From assembly GCA_043748985.1 (NCBI GenBank), contig JAYVEG010000183.1:1-30024 (forward strand): a stretch of DNA of 30,024 nucleotides. The letters are read 5' to 3'. Each line of letters opens with the position of its first letter. Within the stretch, counting starts at the first letter, position 1. A program made the translations under genes and the position numbers. The notes under the pieces are model-generated. The model made no database searches and was not told the DNA's origin. It worked only from the letters and a program-made list of their open reading frames with translations. The stretch is from JBBROS01 sp043748985. GTDB lineage: Bacteria; Pseudomonadota; Alphaproteobacteria; Acetobacterales; Acetobacteraceae. Positions 14,235 to 22,114 of this stretch are shown here, in pieces.

Positions 14235-14773
14235 AGCAGCAGCGGGGCCATCACGAGGACCGCTGTCCCGACGTTCACCACCAGCACCAAGACGGCAGCC
14301 CGACCGCGCGACAGGAGCAGGCCATTCCGGGCCAGGGTCCAGTGCAGCCAGAGGCCGTAGGCGCCGAGTGCAAGGCCTAGAACGGTTGCCGCCGAATCCG
14401 GCGTCAGCCCGATCCCGACCATGATGGGTGTGGCGACCAGCATGGCCAGAAACGCGACCATGATCACCCACTGGCACCAGACGAAGGCGATGGCGTAGCG
14501 CAGCCATTCCGCCTCACGCTGCCATCGCGCCGCCAGCGCGTGGGACAGGATTGCAGGCGAAAGCTGGCCGACGAGGGTCAGGCAGAGGGTAGTTGCGGCC
14601 TCGGCCAGGTTGCCAGAGACCAGGAGTGCAAGGGCGCCGACGAGCGGGAAGGCGAGCCAGGGCGCGAGGGCCGCGAGGAAGGCCTGCGGCGTGTCGCCGA
14701 AGCGCGCGAGGCCCTGTGGCCGCCCGGTCGCGATCTGTGCGGCGCCGATGAGCGGCGACCAGTTCATGATCAT
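14204..14773 (-). CDS. Unrecognised multi-pass membrane protein, coupled to dapE
   Basis: This 189-residue protein is not one I can assign. It is strongly hydrophobic, with about five membrane segments (roughly 34-52, 56-78, 93-118, 127-147 and 157-182) and a short start MNWSPLIGAAQIATGRPQGL. It loosely recalls YIP1-like or other small integral membrane proteins, without diagnostic residues. The ATG at 14773 overlaps the dapE stop (ATGA), so it is probably translated from the dapD-dapE mRNA. A second ATG lies two codons later. The 3' end overlaps convergent truA by 31 bases. Coupling to a lysine-pathway enzyme hints at a conserved partner role, but nothing in the sequence proves it. Confidence 0.75.
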   Translation of the reverse strand: MIMNWSPLIGAAQIATGRPQGLARFGDTPQAFLAALAPWLAFPLVGALALLVSGNLAEAATTLCLTLVGQLSPAILSHALAARWQREAEWLRYAIAFVWCQWVIMVAFLAMLVATPIMVGIGLTPDSAATVLGLALGAYGLWLHWTLARNGLLLSRGRAAVLVLVVNVGTAVLVMAPLLLHLGLNGSSE

Positions 14774-15879
14774 GCGAAGGTCGCGATGACGGCGCGGTAG
14801 ATGTCGGTCAGGGCGTGCAGTTCTGCCACGGGGACGCGTTCGTTCGCCTGGTGCATCGTGGCGCCGACCAGGCCGAACTCGGCGACCGGGCAAAAGCGGG
14901 CGATGAACCGGGCATCCGACGTGCCGCCGCCGGTGTCCAGGCGCGGTGTGCGGCCCGAGGCGCGGGCAATCGCCTGCTGCAGGGCGGTGACGCGGGGGCC
15001 GGGATCGGTCAGGAAGCTCTCGCCGCTGATGGATACCGCGAGGTCGAATCGTTCGGTGAAGCGGACGATCGTGGCGCGCAGCCAGGCTTCGAGCCTGGCG
15101 CCGGTGTGCAGGTCGTTGAAGCGGATGTTGAGGCGGGCTGTGGCGGTGGCGGGGATCACGTTGGTTGCGGCGTTGCCGACGTCTACGCTGGTGAGCTGCA
15201 GCGAGGACGGTTCGAACCAGTCGCTGCCGGCGTCGAGCGGGGCGGCGGTCAGGGCATCGAGGGTACGGACCAGGCGATGCAGCGGGTTGTCGGCCTTGGT
15301 CGGATAGGCGACGTGGCCCTGTGTGCCATGGACGGTGATCACGGCGTTGAGGCTGCCGCGTCGGCCGATCTTGATGACCTCGCCCAGATGCGCGGGGTTC
15401 GTGGGCTCGCCGACCAGGCAGAAATCGGGGATGTGGCCGTTTGTGGCCATCCAGTCGAGGACGCGGACGGTGCCGTCGGTGGCGGGGCCTTCCTCGTCGC
15501 CGGTGATGAGCAAGCTGAGAGAGGGCCCGCCCTGCGGAGGGATGGCGGCGACGAAGGCAGCGATGGCGCCCTTCATGTCGACGGCGCCTCGGCCGATGAG
15601 GTCGCCATCGACGAGATCACCTGCGAAGGGGCCTGCGGACCAGCCTTCGCCGGGGGGGACGACGTCGGTGTGGCCAGCGAAGCAGAGGTGCGGCGCGCCG
15701 GTGCCGCGGCGGGCGAACAGGTTAGGCGTGACACCGAAGGGGAGGCGCCAGACGGTGAAGCCGAGGCGTTCGAGGGTGGCTGCGAGCAGGTCCTGGGCGC
15801 CGCCATCCGCCCCTCCGTCTTGCGACGTGACGGAGTTGCAGCGGATCAGGTCTTGCGCGAGGGCGACGGGCTCGATCAA
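14770..15879 (-). CDS. dapE: Succinyl-diaminopimelate desuccinylase
   Basis: DapE hydrolyses N-succinyl-LL-diaminopimelate to succinate and LL-diaminopimelate, feeding lysine and peptidoglycan. The 369-residue product is an M20 metallopeptidase-fold enzyme. Metal-site residues are visible in CFAGHTDVVPPG (His70, Asp72), GRGAVDMKG (Asp101) and LITGDEEGPATDGT (Glu129-Glu130, catalytic base region), with DTGGGTSDARF and the final metal His in the GATMHQANERV stretch. The start is a TTG at 15879 whose last bases overlap the dapD stop (TTGA). This gives the family length, whereas any ATG upstream would add a non-homologous extension. The next gene downstream overlaps by four bases. Confidence 0.94.
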   Translation of the reverse strand: MIEPVALAQDLIRCNSVTSQDGGADGGAQDLLAATLERLGFTVWRLPFGVTPNLFARRGTGAPHLCFAGHTDVVPPGEGWSAGPFAGDLVDGDLIGRGAVDMKGAIAAFVAAIPPQGGPSLSLLITGDEEGPATDGTVRVLDWMATNGHIPDFCLVGEPTNPAHLGEVIKIGRRGSLNAVITVHGTQGHVAYPTKADNPLHRLVRTLDALTAAPLDAGSDWFEPSSLQLTSVDVGNAATNVIPATATARLNIRFNDLHTGARLEAWLRATIVRFTERFDLAVSISGESFLTDPGPRVTALQQAIARASGRTPRLDTGGGTSDARFIARFCPVAEFGLVGATMHQANERVPVAELHALTDIYRAVIATFA

Positions 15880-16715
15880 TCGCGCAGCAGCTCGTTGATG
15901 GAGGTCTTGGCGCGGGTGCGCTCGTCGACGCGCTTGACGATGACGGCGCAGGACAGGCTGGGGCCGGGCGAGCCGTCCGGCAGGGGGCGGCCTGGGAGGG
16001 TTCCGGGGACGACGACGGAGTAGGCGGGGACTCGGCCCATGAAGATTTCGCCGGTGGCGCGATCGATGATCTTGGTGGATGCGCTGATGAACACGCCCAT
16101 GGAGAGCACGCTGCCGCGCTCGACGATGACGCCTTCCACCACCTCGGAGCGCGCGCCGATGAAGCAGTCGTCCTCGATGATGGTTGGGTTGGCCTGTAGC
16201 GGCTCCAGCACGCCACCGAGGCCGACGCCGCCGCTGAGGTGGCAGTTCTTGCCGACCTGGGCGCAGCTGCCGACGGTTGCCCATGTATCGACCATTGTAC
16301 CGCTGTCGACGTAGGCGCCGACGTTGACGAAGCTGGGCATGAGCACGACGCCGGGGGCGATGTAGGCGCTGCGGCGGACGATGGCGCCAGGGACGGCGCG
16401 GAAGTTCGCATCGATGAAGCGGTTATCGCCCCAGCCGTCGGTCTTCATCGGCACCTTGTCCCACACGGGGGCGCCGCCGGCGCCGGGCATGGCGATGGAG
16501 TTGTTGAGGCGGAAGGAGAGGAGGACGACCTTCTTCAGCCATTCATGGACGACCCAGCCGCCCGGCCCCTTCTCGGCGACGCGGAGGGTGCCGTTGTCCA
16601 GCAGGCCGAGCGCGTCGTTCACGGCGGCGCGGTCATCGCCGGTGGTGGCGGGGGATAGCATCTCGCGGCCTTCCCAGAGGCTTTCGATGCGCGGGCGAAG
16701 AGGATGGTCCTGCAT
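15876..16715 (-). CDS. dapD: Tetrahydrodipicolinate N-succinyltransferase
   Basis: DapD transfers succinate from succinyl-CoA to tetrahydrodipicolinate, the step before amination in the succinylase branch of the diaminopimelate pathway. The 279-residue product, from the ATG at 16715, matches the family length. It has an N-terminal helical domain (IESLWEGREMLSP, then LDNGTLRVAEK) and a left-handed beta-helix of hexapeptide repeats (VNVGAYVDSGTMVDTWATVG, GVLEPLQANPTIIEDDCFIG). The active-site region is MPSFVNVGAYV. GGAAG-like GGAAGA stands before the ATG. A longer frame starting at 16793 is possible but adds a low-complexity extension. dapE follows with a four-base overlap, and the two act in the same pathway. 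Confidence 0.95.
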   Translation of the reverse strand: MQDHPLRPRIESLWEGREMLSPATTGDDRAAVNDALGLLDNGTLRVAEKGPGGWVVHEWLKKVVLLSFRLNNSIAMPGAGGAPVWDKVPMKTDGWGDNRFIDANFRAVPGAIVRRSAYIAPGVVLMPSFVNVGAYVDSGTMVDTWATVGSCAQVGKNCHLSGGVGLGGVLEPLQANPTIIEDDCFIGARSEVVEGVIVERGSVLSMGVFISASTKIIDRATGEIFMGRVPAYSVVVPGTLPGRPLPDGSPGPSLSCAVIVKRVDERTRAKTSINELLRD

Positions 16716-16827
16716 GGCGTCTTCCGGTCGTGACGAGGGTGGGTCGGATGTGGTGGCGCGGCGGACCATGCTGGCGCGGTGGTCGGGTGTCAAACCAAGC
16801 CGACGGTGGGACTGACGGCGGGGCCGC

Positions 16828-16840
16828 TAAGGAATCCTTA
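16828..16840. promoter_or_regulatory. Short palindrome in the dapD / diguanylate cyclase divergent gap
   Basis: TAAGGA-A-TCCTTA is a perfect 6-bp inverted repeat around one base, in the 145-base gap between dapD and the GGDEF gene and 21 bases before the latter's ATG. It stands out as AT-richer than its surroundings and could be an operator half-site pair. No cognate regulator can be named. Confidence 0.25.
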
Positions 16841-16860
16841 AGGCGAATGGAAGAACATAG

Positions 16861-18285
16861 ATGCAACGAGGGATGCGGGTCATGAGCGATAGCGCCGAGA
16901 TCGAAGACGAGCCTGCCGCGATGGAAGGCAGCGAGGACATGAGCGTCGCCGCGCTGCGCCTGGCGCTGTTGGAAAGCCGGCAGCGTTGGCGGCAATTCTG
17001 CGCGCTGTCGACGGACCTGTTGTTCGAGGCGGATGCGACGGGGCGGATCACCTTCATTGCGCCGGACACGGTGCTGGGGTGGCCGGCGCCGGCGCTGATG
17101 GGCCAGCCGGGCCAGGTGCTGCTGCATGACGCCGGGGGGCCGGATCCGTTCTGCTTCACGGCGCCGGTGCGCCGCCGGCATACCTGGATGCGCACCATGC
17201 AGGGCGTGCCCGTCTGCATGGCATTGACCTTGGTGCCGCTGCGCGACGAGGCGGGACGGCATCGCGGGTCGCGCGGGATCGCGGTGAACGTGACGGTGGA
17301 GGAGCGGGCGGGCGCGCTGACGGCCAACGCCCTGCGGCGGGGGGAGGCGCTGGACCGCATCCTTGGCACCATGCGGCAGGAGGTGCTGGCACCGCGCATG
17401 ATGGCTGGGGTGCTGGATGGCATCATGCGGGCGCTGGGCGCTATGGGCGCTGGCGTGCTCGACCTGTCGGCCGGCGCTGCGGTGGCGGTGCTGCACCATG
17501 TCGGTGAGAATCCCGGTGCTGTTGCCACCGCGGCGCTCGCGCATGTGCCGGAGGGTGCGGAGGCGACCCTGTCGCTGCGGACGGCGGATGGGCATTCGGT
17601 CCTGGTCTGCCCTGCGACCACGCGGTTCGGGGAGCAGGTTGCGCTGCTCGTCTGGCGCAGCGGCGAGAGCCGGGCGTGGGACACGGACGAGCTGCTGTTG
17701 GCAGGCTCGGTCGCCGGGGTGATGCGGATCGTACTGGAGCACGAAGCGATCCAGCGGGAGCTGGCGCGGCAGGCGCGGACGGATTCCCTGACGGGACTGT
17801 TGAATCGCCGCGCCTTCATCGAGGAGGCGAGTCGCCGGCTGGATCGGCTGGAGGCGGAGGGGCTGCCGGCCTCGCTGCTGTTCATCGACCTCGATGGGTT
17901 GAAGCAGCTGAATGACCGGTCCGGGCACGAGGCGGGGGATTCCGCGCTGATGCTGACCAGTGCGCTGCTGCGGCGGACGTTCCGGCCGACGGACCTCGTG
18001 GCCCGGCTTGGAGGGGACGAGTTCGCGTGTTGGCTCGACGGTGCCGATACGTTCACGGCGGCGGAGCGGGCGGAGGGCCTGCGGCTGACGGTGCCGCACG
18101 AATTCGCGCATCTGACGGCCGGGCAGGCCACTGGGATCGGCATGTCGATCGGCATCGCCATGCGCGAGCCGGGTACGGACGAGACGCTTGACCAGCTGCT
18201 GCAGCGGGCGGATCAGGCGATGTACGAGGTGAAGCGCAACGGCCGAGGGCATTGGCGCGTTTCGAACCTGCCGGGGTCTGCATGA
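16861..18285 (+). CDS. PAS-GGDEF diguanylate cyclase
   Basis: This 474-residue cytoplasmic protein should make cyclic di-GMP. It begins with a short acidic region and an N-terminal PAS-like sensor (about 41-150: QRWRQFCALSTDLLFEAD, then GRITFIAPDTVLGW). A middle domain follows at about 165-295, GAF-like in pattern but not certain. The GGDEF domain (about 305-465) starts DSLTGLLNRRAF. The catalytic GGDEF is intact at 384-388, and an RPTD inhibitory-site motif lies at 375-378 with the correct five-residue spacing, so product inhibition is likely. LFIDLDGLKQLND supplies the metal-binding Asp. There is no membrane segment. GGAAG at 16849-16853 supports the ATG at 16861. The stop overlaps the next gene (ATGA). 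Confidence 0.92.
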   Translation: MQRGMRVMSDSAEIEDEPAAMEGSEDMSVAALRLALLESRQRWRQFCALSTDLLFEADATGRITFIAPDTVLGWPAPALMGQPGQVLLHDAGGPDPFCFTAPVRRRHTWMRTMQGVPVCMALTLVPLRDEAGRHRGSRGIAVNVTVEERAGALTANALRRGEALDRILGTMRQEVLAPRMMAGVLDGIMRALGAMGAGVLDLSAGAAVAVLHHVGENPGAVATAALAHVPEGAEATLSLRTADGHSVLVCPATTRFGEQVALLVWRSGESRAWDTDELLLAGSVAGVMRIVLEHEAIQRELARQARTDSLTGLLNRRAFIEEASRRLDRLEAEGLPASLLFIDLDGLKQLNDRSGHEAGDSALMLTSALLRRTFRPTDLVARLGGDEFACWLDGADTFTAAERAEGLRLTVPHEFAHLTAGQATGIGMSIGIAMREPGTDETLDQLLQRADQAMYEVKRNGRGHWRVSNLPGSA

Positions 18286-19487
18286 TGCTTGGCGCCCAGC
18301 AGGACGACAAGCACGCGGATGAAGCGACGCGCGTGCGCCTGGCGGCCCATTCGACCACGCCGGCCTCGATGCTGCGGACCCTTGCCGATGACCCGGCGCT
18401 GACGGTGCGCGCCGCCGTGGCACTCAATCCCGCCTACGCGCCCGGCGTCGATACGCGTCTGGCGCAGGATGGGGACGAACGGGTTCGTATGCTGCTGGCC
18501 GCCAAGATGACTCGGCTGCTGCCGGGCCTGTCCAGCGCGGAGCGGTCTGCGGCGGAGGACCATGTGCACGGCATGTTGCTGATGCTGGCCGGCGACGCCG
18601 CGACGCGGGTACGCCAGACGATTGCGGATGCGCTGACTAGCCTGCCGAATGCGCCGCGCGCCGTGATCCTGAAGCTGTCGCGTGATCCGGTGGTGGAGGT
18701 GAGCGAGCCCGTGGTGCAGTTCTCGCCGCTGCTGACCGACGCGGACCTGTTGGAGCTTCTGGCGACGCCGCCGCACCCCGGCACGGCTGTTTCCGTTGCC
18801 AGCCGGCCGGGGCTGAGCGCCGTGATCGCCGATGACATCGCAACCCATGCCGGCAGTGCCGCGGTGCGGGCGCTGCTGGCGAACCGGTCAGCGACGATCC
18901 AGGAGGCGACGCTCGACTCCCTGATCGGCCGGGCCGGCGACCATCCGGAGTGGCACGAGCCGCTGGTGTGCCGCCCTGCCCTGCCGTTGCGCGCCCTGCG
19001 CGCGCTGTCGTTAATGGTCGCCGATGTGCTGTTGAGCAAGCTGGTGGCCCGCGCGGATGTCCCGCCGGGCGTGGTGGAGGACCTGCGCAACCGGGTCGCG
19101 ACCACCCTGTCGGAGCCGTTGCCGGCCACCGAGGCCGAGATTTTGGACTCGGTGCGGCGGATGAACACCAGTGGCACGCTGTCGGAGACGCCGTTGATGG
19201 AGGCGATCGCCGCCGGTGATGCGCGCAAGGCGTACGCGATCCTGGCGGTGTGCGGCGGCGTCACGTTGTCGACGATCGACCGCGCGATTAGTCTGCGGAG
19301 TGCGAAGGCATTGGTCAGCCTGGTGGCGCGTGCCGGGTTCGGGATGGAGGCTGCGGTGGCGGTACAGGGCCTGCTGGGACGGCTCGGCCCCGGGGAGACG
19401 TTGCACCCCGGGCCGGATGGCGGCTTCCCGCTGACACAGAACGAGATGGATTGGCAGGTGGAGCTGCTGGGTCAGCCCGGGCGGTAG
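18282..19487 (+). CDS. DUF2336 domain protein (HEAT-like helical repeats)
   Basis: From the ATG at 18282 this encodes 401 residues, nearly all alpha-helical. VRLAAHSTTPASMLRTLADD, LTVRAAVALNP and later LSRDPVVEVSEPVVQFSPLL are typical of the alphaproteobacterial DUF2336 family, whose repeats resemble HEAT or leucine-rich-variant solenoids. The PVVQFSPLLTDADLLEL segment is the family's best-conserved part. No catalytic motif, signal peptide or membrane helix is seen, so a scaffolding or partner-binding role is plausible. Function is unknown. The ATGA overlap with the diguanylate cyclase stop predicts coupled translation and suggests the two act together. Its last 16 bases overlap the convergent glucosidase gene. 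Confidence 0.82.
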   Translation: MMLGAQQDDKHADEATRVRLAAHSTTPASMLRTLADDPALTVRAAVALNPAYAPGVDTRLAQDGDERVRMLLAAKMTRLLPGLSSAERSAAEDHVHGMLLMLAGDAATRVRQTIADALTSLPNAPRAVILKLSRDPVVEVSEPVVQFSPLLTDADLLELLATPPHPGTAVSVASRPGLSAVIADDIATHAGSAAVRALLANRSATIQEATLDSLIGRAGDHPEWHEPLVCRPALPLRALRALSLMVADVLLSKLVARADVPPGVVEDLRNRVATTLSEPLPATEAEILDSVRRMNTSGTLSETPLMEAIAAGDARKAYAILAVCGGVTLSTIDRAISLRSAKALVSLVARAGFGMEAAVAVQGLLGRLGPGETLHPGPDGGFPLTQNEMDWQVELLGQPGR

Positions 19488-21616
19488 GCCGGTTCGCGGC
19501 GCACCACCAGCGCGGGATCGCCGGCCAGGACCGTAAAATCCCTGCCGGTGAAGGCGATGTCCAAGGAGTGCGCGCCGAGGCGAAGACCCTGCAAGGTCAG
19601 GTCCGGCAACCAGGGCGGCAGGTTCGGCGCGACCAGCAGGCGACCGTTCGGGGCGTCGAATTCGAGGCCGAGCATGGCCTGCAGCAGCGCGAAGACGGAG
19701 CCGGCCGCCCAGGCCTGGGGGACGTTGGCTCCGAGATATTGAACGGGGAAATTGGTGTCGTCGCGGTGCAGGCCGGAATAAAGTTCCGGCAACTGGCGCT
19801 GCACGAAGAAGCCGGCGGCGCGATGGATGTCCTCGGCGATGGCGGCGGCTTCGGTGGCGAAGCCGTAGCGGGCGCAGCCGAGGGCAATCAGGCTGTTGTC
19901 GTGGGGCCAGACGGCGCCGTTCTGGTAGGAATAGGGGTTGAACGACGGGTTGTCGGCGCTGAGGGTGCGGATGCCCCAGCCCGACCACATGTCGGGCCGC
20001 AGCAGGCGGGCGACGACGCGGGCCGCGCGCGCGGGGGGTACGATGCCGCACCATAGGAGGTGTCCCGGGTTGCTGGCGATGCTCAGGATCGGGCGTTTGG
20101 CACCGTCCAGGCAATAGGCGTAGAAGCCCTCGGCCTCGTTCCAGAACGCGTCGTTGAACCTTGTGTAGAGGGCGTCGGCCTTGGCGGTCAGGATGGCCGC
20201 CGGGCCGTGTTCGTTTAGGGCGGTGTATATCTCCGCCATGCCGCGCCAGGCGGCATAGACGTAGCCTTGCAGTTCACACAGCGCCTTCGGGCCGTGCACC
20301 AGGTTGCCTTCGACGTCCACGACGGCCTCGCCACTGTCCTTCCAGCCGACGTTCTCATAGCCCTGGCCGGATCGCGTGCCGTATTCCTGGAAGCCGTCGC
20401 CGTCGCGGTCGCCATAGGTGTCGATCCAGGCCAGGCAGGCCTCGGCGGCGACACGGTGCCGGTGCAGCAGGGCCGTGTCGCCCGTGGCCTTCCAGGCGGC
20501 GTGCAGCACCATTGGGAACAGCGGCGTCGCGTCGGCGGTGCCGTAATAGGGGGTGTGGGGGATCAGCTTGAGGAAGGCGAGTTCGCCGCGGCGGAGTTCG
20601 TGCAGGATTTTTCCGGGTTCGGCGTCGCGGAAATCGTTGCGCTCGGTGGCCTGCCAGGCGGCCAGGGCCGAGAGTGTGCCGCGGGCGAAGTCGGGAGTGA
20701 GCATCATGCATTGCAGGCTTGCGATGAGGGTGTCGCGGCCGAACAGGGCGACGAACCAGGGCAACCCGGCAGCGGGCACGACGGAAGTTCCGTCGTCGTG
20801 CTGGATGGGCAGGCGGAGGGCGGCCATGTCCTCCACGGCCTGGTCGAACAGGCGTTGGAAGTTGCGGATGCTGCTGGAGACGTGCAGGACGCCGGCACGC
20901 CAGGCTTGGAGTTCCTGGCCTTGGGGCGATGAGCCGTCGAGCACGCAGGCTTCGGGGGCTGCCAGGACACTGTCGCCGTCGAGGAGGTCGGCGCGGAGGC
21001 TGGTGCGCCAGGTCTCGCCGGGTTGGAGGTGGACGGCGAAGCTGAGGCGGCCGTTGGCATAGACGGCTGGCGAGCCGTCCATGGCCACCAGACGCAGGCC
21101 GCGGCGGAAGGCTTCGTTGGTGTAGGTGATTTCGAGCGTGCCGGCTGGCTCGGACCAGGTGCTGGTGATGCGGCCGCGGCGGACGATGCGTTTGGACTTC
21201 ACCTCGAAGATGTCGGCGAAGTCGCTGCGGATGGAGATCTCGTGGTTGAACACCACTGGGGTTCGGCCGTGGTTGGTAATCTCGTGGGATTCGCGGACGC
21301 CACCCTCGATGGCGCGGGTGAGTACGAAACTGAGGGTGCGGGCCGGAACCTCCGTGACCTTGGCATCGGCCTCGCTGGGGAAGGCGCGGTTCGTCATGAA
21401 GGCCCGGCAGGCGTAGTGTGTGGGCGCGCCGCTGTTCAGCAGGTCCCAGGGTTCGCCGTTGGCGTAGACGGCGTAGGCGCTGATCAGACGGGTATCGTTG
21501 TAATAAAGGCCCTTGTCGGTAGGCCAGGCGACGCTGCCATCGGGTTCGCTGATGAAGACGGCGAAGCCCTGGTGGATGGCGAGTTGCGCCGGGCCTACCT
21601 TGATTTCGACGGGCAA
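19472..21616 (-). CDS. Amylo-alpha-1,6-glucosidase-like (glycogen debranching family) enzyme
   Basis: The 714-residue protein has an N-terminal beta-sandwich of the GDE_N type (about 15-215: DGSVAWPTDKGLYYNDTRLIS) and a C-terminal (alpha/alpha)6 barrel (about 245-690). Barrel landmarks are GLPWFVALFGRDTLIASLQ (285-302), DRDGDGFQEYG (403-413), WKDSGEAV (425-432) and YQNGAVWPHDNSLIALG. No signal peptide is visible, so it should be cytoplasmic and act on an alpha-glucan. Family members are annotated as debranching enzymes, but many remain untested and may use other glycosides. No glycogen-synthesis gene is in the window. The start is a TTG at 21616, 17 bases after msrB, with a poorly spaced GAGG. 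No ATG or GTG fits near the conserved N-terminus. Confidence 0.83.
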   Translation of the reverse strand: MPVEIKVGPAQLAIHQGFAVFISEPDGSVAWPTDKGLYYNDTRLISAYAVYANGEPWDLLNSGAPTHYACRAFMTNRAFPSEADAKVTEVPARTLSFVLTRAIEGGVRESHEITNHGRTPVVFNHEISIRSDFADIFEVKSKRIVRRGRITSTWSEPAGTLEITYTNEAFRRGLRLVAMDGSPAVYANGRLSFAVHLQPGETWRTSLRADLLDGDSVLAAPEACVLDGSSPQGQELQAWRAGVLHVSSSIRNFQRLFDQAVEDMAALRLPIQHDDGTSVVPAAGLPWFVALFGRDTLIASLQCMMLTPDFARGTLSALAAWQATERNDFRDAEPGKILHELRRGELAFLKLIPHTPYYGTADATPLFPMVLHAAWKATGDTALLHRHRVAAEACLAWIDTYGDRDGDGFQEYGTRSGQGYENVGWKDSGEAVVDVEGNLVHGPKALCELQGYVYAAWRGMAEIYTALNEHGPAAILTAKADALYTRFNDAFWNEAEGFYAYCLDGAKRPILSIASNPGHLLWCGIVPPARAARVVARLLRPDMWSGWGIRTLSADNPSFNPYSYQNGAVWPHDNSLIALGCARYGFATEAAAIAEDIHRAAGFFVQRQLPELYSGLHRDDTNFPVQYLGANVPQAWAAGSVFALLQAMLGLEFDAPNGRLLVAPNLPPWLPDLTLQGLRLGAHSLDIAFTGRDFTVLAGDPALVVRREPAYRPG

Positions 21617-21633
21617 GGCCTCGGTGCCGGGGC

Positions 21634-22062
21634 TTAGGCCGGTTGGAAGACCATGGAGACGCCGTTCATGCAGTAGCGGAGGCCGGTGGGGCGGGGGCCG
21701 TCGGGGAAGACGTGGCCCAAGTGGCTGCCGCAGTTGCTACAATGCACCTCGACGCGGGCCATGCCGAAGCCGTGGTCCTCGGTGGTGGCGATGGCGTCTT
21801 CGCGGATGGGCTTGAAGAAGCTGGGCCAGCCGGTGCCGCTTTCGAACTTGGCCGCGGTTTCGAACAGGGACTGTCCGCAGCCGGCGCATTCGTAGGTGCC
21901 TGGGCGCTTCTCGGCGTTGAGGGGGCTGGTGCAGGCGCGTTCGGTGCCGTGGCCGCGCATGACCTTGTACTGCTCGGGGGTCAGCTTCGCGCGCCAATCG
22001 GCGTCGGACAGGGTGTAGGGGTAGTCGGGCGCGGGGGCGGTCTTGGTGTTGAAGAGGGACAT
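21634..22062 (-). CDS. msrB: Peptide-methionine (R)-S-oxide reductase MsrB
   Basis: MsrB repairs the R-form of methionine sulfoxide in proteins, using thioredoxin. The 142-residue product, from the ATG at 22062 with CAGGA upstream, contains the four zinc-binding cysteines (Cys59, Cys62, Cys108, Cys111) in ECAGCGQ and HCSNCGSH. It also has SGTGWPSF, LGHVFPDGP and the catalytic Cys131 in LRYCMNG. The usual RYCINS version of that last motif is altered to RYCMNG, which keeps the nucleophile. A long upstream frame adds low-complexity sequence and is not used. The glucosidase gene follows after 17 bases, so the two are probably cotranscribed. Confidence 0.93.
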   Translation of the reverse strand: MSLFNTKTAPAPDYPYTLSDADWRAKLTPEQYKVMRGHGTERACTSPLNAEKRPGTYECAGCGQSLFETAAKFESGTGWPSFFKPIREDAIATTEDHGFGMARVEVHCSNCGSHLGHVFPDGPRPTGLRYCMNGVSMVFQPA

Positions 22063-22114
22063 GGGGCGTCCTGCTGGTTGGTTGGCGTTCGCAGGATATG
22101 GGGCGTGTTGCGGG

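Noticed and set aside
16633..18423. A 596-codon minus-strand frame opposite the GGDEF gene
   Set aside because: It is Arg/His/Gln/Pro-rich shadow sequence. The plus strand carries intact PAS and GGDEF motifs.
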